From an uncultured Clostridium sp. (GTDB taxonomy: Bacteria; Bacillota; Clostridia; Lachnospirales; Lachnospiraceae): a stretch of 21,222 nt of DNA. Made by a program: the position numbers and the translations under genes. Position 1 is the first letter of the stretch. Each line of letters opens with the position of its first letter. Positions 1-6,729 of the stretch are shown here, one piece after another. The stretch covers positions 1 through 21,222 of the forward strand of contig CALAAS010000058.1 in NCBI GenBank assembly GCA_937885015.1. Direction: 5' to 3'. The notes beneath the pieces are model-generated. The model did not search any database. It was given only the letters and a program-made list of their open reading frames with translations, and was not told the origin of the DNA.

Positions 1-53
1 AGACTGTAAATCTGTTGCGACACGCTTCGGTGGTTCGAATCCACCTCCATCCA
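1..53 (+). tRNA. tRNA-Tyr (GTA), 3' part only
   Basis: The gene starts before the window. What is seen is the 3' side of the anticodon arm with anticodon GTA at 6-8, a long class II variable arm, a perfect 5-bp T stem (29-33 with 41-45) around TTCGAAT, the 3' acceptor strand at 46-52 and discriminator A53. The long variable arm together with GTA identifies tyrosine. No CCA is encoded. Confidence 0.93.
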
Positions 54-66
54 TTTAAAATAAGTA

Positions 67-95
67 TTGATATTTTGATACTTATTGTATATAAT
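67..95 (+). promoter_or_regulatory. Sigma-A promoter for tRNA-fMet
   Basis: A TTGATA -35 box at 67-72 and a perfect TATAAT -10 box at 90-95 are separated by 17 bp, so transcription would begin near 102, just upstream of the initiator tRNA at 113. The -35 box lies in an inverted repeat (61-67 with 78-84) that may also end the tRNA-Tyr transcript. The promoter is inferred from consensus only. Confidence 0.7.
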
Positions 96-112
96 AGAAA
101 TGTAAATATTGA

Positions 113-186
<74 letters not shown>

Positions 187-325
187 TTTTTTTGCAGTGA
201 AATGCGTGTAAGTGGATTGCCATCAGCGGTCAAGAGTGATTGCACTCATGAGCGATGTATGGTATTTTTTTTGCAGAAGATTAAATTTTCTCAAAAGACA
301 TGCGATATATTTTACGCAAAGAAGC

Positions 326-398
<73 letters not shown>

Positions 399-403
399 TT
401 TGT

Positions 404-476
404 GGGGTATTAGCTCAGTCGGTAGAGCACTTGACTTTTAATCAAGTTGTCCGGGGTTCGAATCCCCGATGCCTCA
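404..476 (+). tRNA. tRNA-Lys (TTT)
   Basis: A 73-nt cloverleaf with the acceptor stem formed by 404-410 and 469-475 (two G-U pairs), anticodon TTT at 437-439 in a CTTTTAA loop, a 5-bp T stem around TTCGAAT and discriminator A476. It lies 5 bp after tRNA-Phe, so the two are surely processed from one transcript. No CCA is encoded. Confidence 0.96.
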
Positions 477-483
477 TGTGTTG

Positions 484-529
484 AAAATAGCGGAAAACCT
501 AGTAGTTTCAAGGGTTTCCGCTATTTTTT
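484..529 (+). terminator. Intrinsic terminator of the tRNA cluster
   Basis: The arms 485-496 and 515-526 are perfect complements (12 bp), followed on the plus strand by a T run at 524-529. An A run on the other side means it could also stop minus-strand transcription arriving from the YibE/F gene, so it may work in both directions. Confidence 0.85.
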
Positions 530-540
530 GTTTAATGAAA

Positions 541-573
541 AGTAACCGAAAGTAGCCGAAAGTAACCGAAAGT
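541..573. repeat. Three tandem 10-bp units
   Basis: Three head-to-tail copies of AGTAACCGAA lie at 541-550, 551-560 (one G change) and 561-570, followed by a further partial AGT. Short near-identical direct repeats just beyond a tRNA gene resemble the arm-type sites bound by tyrosine integrases. That role is inference, because no integrase gene is present here. Confidence 0.6.
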
Positions 574-636
574 AAATGTCTAAATTTGGTCTAAAACAGT
601 GGGTTTGAAAACCAAATGTCTAAATTATGTCTACAT
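574..636. repeat. Paired TGTCTA sites, 11-bp spacing, duplicated
   Basis: A 13-bp sequence (AAATGTCTAAATT) occurs exactly at 574-586 and 614-626. Inside each copy a TGTCTA unit is followed 11 bp later by a second unit (GGTCTA at 588-593, TGTCTA at 628-633). Two sites one helical turn apart, repeated 40 bp on, suggest binding of a dimeric or tandem DNA-binding protein. The units also lie in the intergenic space behind the YibE/F gene. Confidence 0.55.
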
Positions 637-656
637 ATAAAAATCGAAAGATCTGG

Positions 657-1811
657 CTAAGTTGAACATGATTTCATTTTTTTGTTGCCCCCAGCCAACA
701 GGAGACCGGCCATGACGGCAGTAAAAGGTGCAACTGTCACAAGGCCGAAGCTGCCAACTACGGTGTCTAATATCTCGGAGGCCACATATTTGTAATTTAA
801 AATATGGTCAATGGGGGTGCCCTGGGCCATGAACACCATCAGAAGGGAAATGTAGCCACCGGAATAGGCCAGTAAAAGCGTGGTGGTCATGGTACCCATG
901 GCGGCCCGCCCTACTGTCATACCGGACAAGATTGCATCTTTGCGGCTTATGTCCGGTTTTTTCATGATCACTTCTGAGATAGCAGAAGTGATATCTACGG
1001 ACAGATCCATCATAGCGCCGGAGGCTCCGATGAAGATACTGCTCATGAAAATGGCGGTCAGATCCAGGTGTTGGTAGCCGCTATATAAAAGCGATTCAGC
1101 ATTCGGCATAATCGCTCCGTGGATCTGGAAGAGATCCGTAAATAGAATCCCAAGCAGGCAGGTGGTCATAATTCCGAGAAAAGCACCGGAGAATGCTGCA
1201 GCAGTTTTCCGGTTTGGCCCGTAGACGAAGAAAATAATGATAAAAGTCAGGAGTGCGGTGATGGCGATACCGATCCATATCGGGTTATATCCTTTCAGGT
1301 AACAGGGAACCAGGATTTTCCAGATGACGAGGATTGTGATCAGAAAAGAAAGGATTGCCTGAAATCCGTTTTTTCCTGCAAACAGTACGAGGAAAAACGC
1401 AAAAATGAGAAGAAGAATAATTTCTTTATTCAGTCGGTAATGATCAGACATGATGACAGAGCGGATTTCCCCGTTCTGGCAGCTGATGGTCAGCAGAGCC
1501 AGGTCTCCTGTCTTGAAAATTTTATCTTTTTCAAGAGAGCCACTTAAAAAATTGACACCGGTTAGGGTCTTACCTTCGAAAATGCCGTTTTGGATTTCCA
1601 GTATGCAGGACTGATCGCCGGATTGGACAAGACCGGAAGGAATAATGGCAGAATTGTCCGTCTTTACCACTTTGCCGATGGCCCGTTCTGTACCCTTATA
1701 AATAAGGGCATCCTCATAGCCCGTTGGAAGAGCCATGAGGATACCGATGAGGAATAGTCCGACAAGAGTGGTAAGAAGGAAGATTTTCTGCTTCGTAAAA
1801 AGCTGTTTCAT
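657..1811 (-). CDS. YibE/F family multipass membrane protein
   Basis: A 384-residue membrane protein of the YibE/F family, whose members are predicted transporters with no firmly known substrate. It has an N-terminal membrane anchor (about residues 11-30), an outer domain of about 95 residues, then around seven hydrophobic segments. A polar glycine-rich stretch (about 260-310, including SGAMMDLSVDITSA and GRAAMGTMTTT) is typical of the family. It starts 21 nt after the alkaline phosphatase stop and has a good AAAGGAG ribosome site, so the two are co-transcribed and probably share phosphate control. The product ends with a short basic tail. Family assignment is confident; transport function is not shown by the sequence. 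Confidence 0.88.
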   Translation of the reverse strand: MKQLFTKQKIFLLTTLVGLFLIGILMALPTGYEDALIYKGTERAIGKVVKTDNSAIIPSGLVQSGDQSCILEIQNGIFEGKTLTGVNFLSGSLEKDKIFKTGDLALLTISCQNGEIRSVIMSDHYRLNKEIILLLIFAFFLVLFAGKNGFQAILSFLITILVIWKILVPCYLKGYNPIWIGIAITALLTFIIIFFVYGPNRKTAAAFSGAFLGIMTTCLLGILFTDLFQIHGAIMPNAESLLYSGYQHLDLTAIFMSSIFIGASGAMMDLSVDITSAISEVIMKKPDISRKDAILSGMTVGRAAMGTMTTTLLLAYSGGYISLLMVFMAQGTPIDHILNYKYVASEILDTVVGSFGLVTVAPFTAVMAGLLLAGGNKKMKSCST

Positions 1812-1832
1812 GAAAATCGCTCCTTTTTTTAT

Positions 1833-3473
1833 TTACTGGATCTCCAGAAGAGTAGCCAGTCTTTCGTAAATCTGTGTGTTGTCATAGTAGCCATCAAAGG
1901 CTTCAGCACCGGCGCCCTGTACGAGTACTTCCACTGGAAGGCCTGTATGGGCATAGGAACCGAAATTAACACCGCTTTTGTTATTGAGAATATGGGTAAT
2001 GGTAACGGTCAGCGGTTCATAGCTGCCATACTGAATGTATTCTTCCTGACCGAATTCTTTTTCTTCGCCAGTACGGGCCATGGTTGTATCGTAAGCATTT
2101 TTTAAAAGTCCGTATTCATATTCTGTCATTTCCAGAGTACCGGTACCGTCGGATTCCGGATGCAGATCCGCGCTGTCTTTCTGCTGGGTAGTTTCTGCAC
2201 TTTCAGAAGAAGGGGCTGCCAGTCCGAAGAGCTTTGTCACATCCGCCATAACAGTATTGAAATCGGTCTTATTTTCTTTGTAGGCAGCAACATAGTCGGA
2301 ATCGTATTTAGCATAAGATATTTTCTGGTTGTTAAAGTTCGTTAAGAACGTATCATAGTCGGTTCCGGCAAAGCCAATGGTCAGTCCGCCGGTCTCATGG
2401 TCGCCAGTTACCAGAATCAGAGTTTCTTCCGGATGTTCGTTGTAAAAATCAACGGCTTTTCCTACAGCATCGTCCAGGGCAATGGTATCGGCAATGGTGG
2501 AGGCGGCATCATTGGCATGGCAAGCCCAGTCGATTTTACCGCCCTCTACCATCATGAAAAAGCCATTGTCATTATCGAGGACTTCAATGCCCTTTTCTAC
2601 ATAGTCAGCCAGAGACCATTGGCCATCCGGGCGATCCAGCTCATAAGCCATAGCGTCACTGTCAGCCAGGTGCTCATCGATTACGATGGCCTTTCCGTCG
2701 GCGGCAGTAAGTTTTTCTGCTTCAGCCTGGGTTTTGATGATTTTGTAACCGGCATCCTCTGCCAGATCGTAGAGATTCTCTTTGTCCTGATCGGCGCCGG
2801 TCGGCTTTAACAGGTCGCCTCCGGCAAAGTAGTCGAAATTGCTGGCAATCAGCTCTTCTCCGATTTCATAATAGCTGTTTCTGGAGGCCTGATGTGCATA
2901 GAAAGCAGCCGGTGTGGCATGATTTAAGTTTACAGAAGATAAAATACCGATCTTATAATTTTTCTGTGCTTTCAGCTGCTCTGCAATGGTTTCATATTTT
3001 TGCGAAAAATCTTCACTGACATTGATGCTTCCGCTCCAGGTTTTATGGCCTGTGGCGATGGAGGTGGCGGTTGAGGCGGAATCTGGCGCGAAGGAAGTGC
3101 TGTCGTAGGTTTGGGCGGAGCCTGAAACCGGGAAGTCCATCATATGCAGCTGATTTTTGCTGGAAAGAATGTTTTTTTCTTCTCCATCCACTGAAACCGT
3201 GTCGGATGTCTGGGAATTGGCACTGACAAAATAGTTTGTAAGCTGTACCTGCGGGTAACTCATACCGTCTCCGATAAACAGGAATACATATTTGGGAATG
3301 GCCGCTGCAGCCTGGCTGGATGCTGTAGTTTTGTCATTGGCAGCGGCCGTATCAGAAACGGCTTGTGTCGGAACACCTGATTCAGAAGCAGGCGCTTTCG
3401 CCTGTGCGCTGCAGCCGACAAGGGAGGCCGCAAGAACTCCAGTCACAAGGGTTGATATTATTTTCTTTTTCAT
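1833..3473 (-). CDS. Alkaline phosphatase, secreted lipoprotein
   Basis: A 546-residue alkaline phosphatase that would release inorganic phosphate from phosphomonoesters outside the cell. A signal peptide ends in a lipobox (SLVGC, lipidated Cys21), followed by a low-complexity Ala/Thr/Ser linker to about residue 60. Metal and catalytic motifs are intact: FIGDG (Asp69), DSAST with nucleophile Ser132, a His184 region, GGKIDWACH (Asp315, His319), TGDHETGG (Asp358, His359) and a late AHTGLPVEV with His509. A polar insertion at about 370-470 separates the last two motifs. The start is fixed by AAGGAG about 10 nt upstream and by the signal peptide. It leads an operon with the YibE/F gene. Family-level call; phoA/phoB-type naming is uncertain. 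Confidence 0.95.
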   Translation of the reverse strand: MKKKIISTLVTGVLAASLVGCSAQAKAPASESGVPTQAVSDTAAANDKTTASSQAAAAIPKYVFLFIGDGMSYPQVQLTNYFVSANSQTSDTVSVDGEEKNILSSKNQLHMMDFPVSGSAQTYDSTSFAPDSASTATSIATGHKTWSGSINVSEDFSQKYETIAEQLKAQKNYKIGILSSVNLNHATPAAFYAHQASRNSYYEIGEELIASNFDYFAGGDLLKPTGADQDKENLYDLAEDAGYKIIKTQAEAEKLTAADGKAIVIDEHLADSDAMAYELDRPDGQWSLADYVEKGIEVLDNDNGFFMMVEGGKIDWACHANDAASTIADTIALDDAVGKAVDFYNEHPEETLILVTGDHETGGLTIGFAGTDYDTFLTNFNNQKISYAKYDSDYVAAYKENKTDFNTVMADVTKLFGLAAPSSESAETTQQKDSADLHPESDGTGTLEMTEYEYGLLKNAYDTTMARTGEEKEFGQEEYIQYGSYEPLTVTITHILNNKSGVNFGSYAHTGLPVEVLVQGAGAEAFDGYYDNTQIYERLATLLEIQ

Positions 3474-3510
3474 ACCATATTATCTCCTTTTGAAAAATGA
3501 TGTTACAGGG

Positions 3511-3565
3511 ATTATAAAAGAGAAACTGTAAAGTTTGTCAGAATAAAATGGTAAAATGTTTGTAA
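3511..3565 (-). promoter_or_regulatory. Phosphatase promoter with PhoP-box-like repeats
   Basis: Reading the minus strand, four six-base units sit exactly 11 bp apart: TTACAA (3565-3560), TTACCA (3554-3549), TTCTGA (3543-3538, the weakest) and TTTACA (3532-3527). They are followed after 10 bp by a perfect TATAAT -10 box (3516-3511). There is no good -35 box at the normal distance, as expected for an activator-dependent promoter. The unit sequence and 11-bp period match the known PhoP box of Bacillus (TTAACA-like direct repeats). Upstream of an alkaline phosphatase this fits phosphate-starvation control. Confidence 0.7.
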
Positions 3566-3575
3566 GCCGTTAGGA

Positions 3576-3604
3576 TTGTGTTTCCGGTTTTCAACTGTTA
3601 TAAT
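3576..3604 (+). promoter_or_regulatory. Promoter for the MBL lipoprotein operon
   Basis: TTGTGT at 3576-3581 and a perfect TATAAT at 3599-3604 are 17 bp apart, giving a start near 3611 and a leader of about 60 nt. It diverges from the phosphatase promoter, with the PhoP-box candidate lying immediately upstream, so both directions might respond to the same regulator. Confidence 0.6.
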
Positions 3605-3669
3605 GCATTTGGCGAGGTATGATAGCCGCTGTGTGAGTATAGAAACAGTAAAAAGGAATGGAACGCTGA

Positions 3670-4761
3670 ATGAAAAATATAGAGCAAAGAGCAGGGATAC
3701 ATATAGAGCAAAAAGTCGGGGGAAAGAGAAGAAAAGAAGTGCTGGCGCTTTTTATGGCGGTGGCGGTGATCTGTCTTGGAGGATGTGAGGAAAAACAGCC
3801 GGATTCCGGGAATGAGTCTGTTACAGCTGATACAGAGTCTGCCTTAGAGGCAGAAAGCCGGATGGAAGGTTCAGCAGCAGTTGCCGCGTTGGAGGCTCTG
3901 GAAGCAGCCAATGCGGCGGAGGGGATTGAAGAGCCATACCTGGACGGAGCCGTTTTAAAGCTTCTGGAGTGCGCCGATGGAAGTCAGAACCTTTCCTGTG
4001 TGATGCAGACGAGAGAGGGCGGTGTGATTGTGGTGGATGGAGGCCGTGATACGGATGCAGATCATCTGGCAGAGATAATTACCCAGTATGGCGGCACAGT
4101 GGACGCCTGGCTGATTACGCATCCACACAGTGACCATGTGGGGGCGCTGACAAAGCTTCTGGAAATGGATCCGGTTCCTGTGGAGATCCAGGGAATCTAT
4201 TATTCATTTTTGGATCGTGATATTTACAGCCAGGAGGAAAGTTCACGCCGGGAATCGGATCTGGAATGCCTGGATGCGGCGCTGGCGGCTTTGGAAACGG
4301 TTCCGCAAGAGAAAAAGCACTCTGTAAAAAAGGGCAGTGAGATTGCTGTAAAAGATGCCCGAATCACAGTATTGAATGACGCATTTGTCTGTTCGCAAAA
4401 TACCTTCAATAACAGTTCCGTGGGATACCGGGTGGAGCTGGGGGGAAAGAAGATTCTGTTTTTGGGCGATATGGGATGGCAGGCAGGTGAGAACCTTCTG
4501 GACGTTTGCACCCCACAGGAGCTGAAGGCGGATGTGGTGCAGATGGCGCACCATGGTCAGCAGGGGGTGGAGCGAGATGTGTACGAGGCAATTTTGCCGG
4601 AGGTATGCCTGTGGCCTACTCCGGACTGGCTGTGGAATAATGAACAGGACGGAGTTGTCGGAATAGGGCCCTATAAGACGTTGGAAGTAAGAAACTGGAT
4701 GGCGGAATTCGGGGTAAGGAAAAATTTATGCATCAAAGACGGAGATCAGACGCTTCAGTAA
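3670..4761 (+). CDS. Metallo-beta-lactamase-fold lipoprotein (ComEC-C-like)
   Basis: A 363-residue hydrolase of the metallo-beta-lactamase fold, most like the free-standing relatives of the ComEC C-terminal domain. A basic N-terminus and hydrophobic stretch end in a lipobox-like VICLGGC (Cys39), so it is probably anchored outside the membrane. The metal motif THPHSDHVG (His151, His153, Asp155, His156) is intact, with FLGDMG (Asp267) and MAHHGQQG (His294/His295) providing later ligands. The substrate is unknown; phosphodiesters or nucleic acid would fit the fold. The exact start is uncertain: the nearest Shine-Dalgarno-like AAAGGA is about 13 nt upstream of this ATG, and a later GTG before the hydrophobic stretch is possible. 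The next gene follows after 16 nt. Confidence 0.87.
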   Translation: MKNIEQRAGIHIEQKVGGKRRKEVLALFMAVAVICLGGCEEKQPDSGNESVTADTESALEAESRMEGSAAVAALEALEAANAAEGIEEPYLDGAVLKLLECADGSQNLSCVMQTREGGVIVVDGGRDTDADHLAEIITQYGGTVDAWLITHPHSDHVGALTKLLEMDPVPVEIQGIYYSFLDRDIYSQEESSRRESDLECLDAALAALETVPQEKKHSVKKGSEIAVKDARITVLNDAFVCSQNTFNNSSVGYRVELGGKKILFLGDMGWQAGENLLDVCTPQELKADVVQMAHHGQQGVERDVYEAILPEVCLWPTPDWLWNNEQDGVVGIGPYKTLEVRNWMAEFGVRKNLCIKDGDQTLQ

Positions 4762-4777
4762 AGTAGGGAGGAAAACG

Positions 4778-6700
4778 GTGAAACGGCGCATCCTTTTGAG
4801 AAAAACAATCCGTACAGCCTGGACCGGAGATACGGGAGGGTTTGAAAATTTCTATATCCTCACAGTGCAGGAGACCTATGGAAAGCTTCGCTCCCTGGTA
4901 AAGGAGCCGGAGGCGGCAGAGCTGTTGAAACAGGTGTATGGGACTCTGTACCGACAGGCGGGGACGCTTCCGCTGGAAGAGGGCGATCTTCGGATGCGTA
5001 TTGAGGATGAAATTTACCGGGCCGCCGGGGAGTACCTGGGGGACGACCTGAGTGAAACGGTTCTGGAGGAGATGGGAGAGCCGCTGAGTGAGGAGCAGGC
5101 GGCAACGATTTGGCTGGAACTGGAAGAGCAGGAGCAGATGAACAGAGAGGAAGAAGAGGAGCTGGGGGGATGGCAGCTTTGGTTTTTTAGCAGTCTTCGA
5201 ATTGCAGTTGCCCTTATGGCGCTTGTTTTGACGGGGACTGTGCTGTATCTGGGAGGCCGGTGGCTGTTGGGCAGTACAAAAGAGACCAGAGTGCCGGCAG
5301 AAACGGCGGCGTATGTCGGCACGGAGACAGTTTCTCCAGAGTTGGTGGGGGAAGATCAGAATTATACGCCCGGGTGGACACGCCACCCAGACGGAAAGCT
5401 TTATTATGTGATGCACTCCGGTAAGAAAGCATCCGGGTCCGTTTTTATCGGAAAACAGCAGCTTACATTTTCCAAAACTGGAGAACTTACCATGATAGGG
5501 ACGAATCGAGAGGTGGCGGAGAATGAGGCTTTATGCTTTGATGAGGATGTGCGTTACGAGGTAAAAAACGGCAATATTTACAGAAAGGATTCGGCGGACA
5601 GTCCAGAGCAGTGTGTGGTAAAAAACGGACACGTGGTGCAGGCAGATATACGCTGTGGCTATCTCTGGTATATCAGTGAGTATCCAGTTTCTGAAACTTC
5701 CGGAATACGGACGGTTGTTAATCGGGCCCAGCCGGATGGAACGGAGGCGACAGAAGTATTTGAGACAGGAAATACCCTGGAAACGGAAGGATTTCAGGTG
5801 ACGGAGAAATGGCTGTATTATAAGTCTGATGGAAAATTGTTCCGCACATCGCTTGAAAACCGGGCAACGCAGTATCTGGCTGATGAGGTGGAATACTATT
5901 TTGCCTGGGAGGATACGGCCTATTACATGGACGGAAGGACTTTGGAGGTGGTTTCTTCCGGTCAGCCTTATTCCGGCATGGAGGCCGGATTCCGGATCGA
6001 AAAGCAGGGGAATGATTTCCAGCTTTACAATTCACAGGGAGGGCCGGCTCTGGAGAGTGGGAATGGGGAAGTACGGGCTGGAGATCGGTTTTACCGGTTA
6101 GAGAACGGGAAGATTGCATCGGTCCGTCCGGCAGAACGGAAAAGCGGAGACATTCATTTTGGTATTGAAAACAGCGGTTCTGAACGAAAAATTTATTGGG
6201 TAGACGGGTCGGGAAGGCGAAGTTTGCTGCCTCAGGAGGGAATAGCAGCTGACAGCCTCTGTCTGGCGGGAAACTGGTTGTATTACAGTGCCAGACTTAG
6301 TCAGTATGGCGGAGAGTGTGACAGCCAGATATATCGATTGAATCTGCAAACCATGGAGCAAGAGTCTGTGGGAAGTCCATTTCGTGGACATATGCGAAAT
6401 CTATATTATTACGAGTATTCACAGTGTATATATGGGGAATACATTCCGACCGTGGCAGATCCGGATGCCATTCACGGGCAGATTGCCCAGATTACATCTG
6501 ATGGGATCCGGGTTGTCAATGACACTCCAGTTCGTCCGAAACATACAGGGAGCGATATGCTGGAGCTGGTTATGGCAGGGGAGGATCGGATCTATTGCCT
6601 TTATCACGTCTGCAGCTATGACAGCGTTTCTGGGCAGATGGCCTGGGAGTCTACCAGAGCTTTGGAAATTGATGCAACAAAGCCGGGAACCCATTCCTGA
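4778..6700 (+). CDS. Membrane protein: sigma-region-2-like N-terminus, propeller-like outer domain
   Basis: A 640-residue protein I cannot name. Residues about 12-62 (AFxxxY-like start, EAAELLKQVYGTLYRQ) resemble ECF sigma region 2, where an acidic 'DLVQEVF' helix is typical. An acidic helical stretch follows to about 128, then one membrane span at about 139-160. The remaining 480 residues would be outside and carry repeated blade-like motifs of the form W-L-Y-Y...D-G-K-L-Y/F-R (for example near residues 206, 350 and 505), like DUF5050-type beta-propellers. Start is GTG, supported by GGGAGG 6 nt upstream. No region 4 for -35 recognition is evident, so it is unlikely to be a working sigma factor. 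It is co-transcribed with the MBL lipoprotein; a membrane sensor role is only a guess. Confidence 0.7.
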   Translation: MKRRILLRKTIRTAWTGDTGGFENFYILTVQETYGKLRSLVKEPEAAELLKQVYGTLYRQAGTLPLEEGDLRMRIEDEIYRAAGEYLGDDLSETVLEEMGEPLSEEQAATIWLELEEQEQMNREEEEELGGWQLWFFSSLRIAVALMALVLTGTVLYLGGRWLLGSTKETRVPAETAAYVGTETVSPELVGEDQNYTPGWTRHPDGKLYYVMHSGKKASGSVFIGKQQLTFSKTGELTMIGTNREVAENEALCFDEDVRYEVKNGNIYRKDSADSPEQCVVKNGHVVQADIRCGYLWYISEYPVSETSGIRTVVNRAQPDGTEATEVFETGNTLETEGFQVTEKWLYYKSDGKLFRTSLENRATQYLADEVEYYFAWEDTAYYMDGRTLEVVSSGQPYSGMEAGFRIEKQGNDFQLYNSQGGPALESGNGEVRAGDRFYRLENGKIASVRPAERKSGDIHFGIENSGSERKIYWVDGSGRRSLLPQEGIAADSLCLAGNWLYYSARLSQYGGECDSQIYRLNLQTMEQESVGSPFRGHMRNLYYYEYSQCIYGEYIPTVADPDAIHGQIAQITSDGIRVVNDTPVRPKHTGSDMLELVMAGEDRIYCLYHVCSYDSVSGQMAWESTRALEIDATKPGTHS

Positions 6701-6713
6701 TCCCGGCCTTTTT
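6682..6713 (+). terminator. Terminator overlapping the propeller gene stop
   Basis: GCCGGGA at 6682-6688 pairs perfectly with TCCCGGC at 6701-6707 across a 12-nt loop, followed by C and five Ts (6709-6713). The left arm lies in the last codons of the upstream gene and the stop codon sits in the loop, so ribosomes ending translation would cover the hairpin. It lies 16 nt before the next start codon and may attenuate rather than fully separate the operons. Confidence 0.75.
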
Positions 6714-6729
6714 AAGATGGGAGAAACAG

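Noticed and set aside
271..311. Promoter for tRNA-Phe (TTGCAG at 271 and TATATT at 306)
   Set aside because: The spacing of the two boxes is far from 17 bp, and no better -35 box was found; the genes may share the fMet promoter.
541..636. CRISPR array
   Set aside because: Units are 6-13 bp with no regular spacers, far from CRISPR repeat length, and no cas genes are present.
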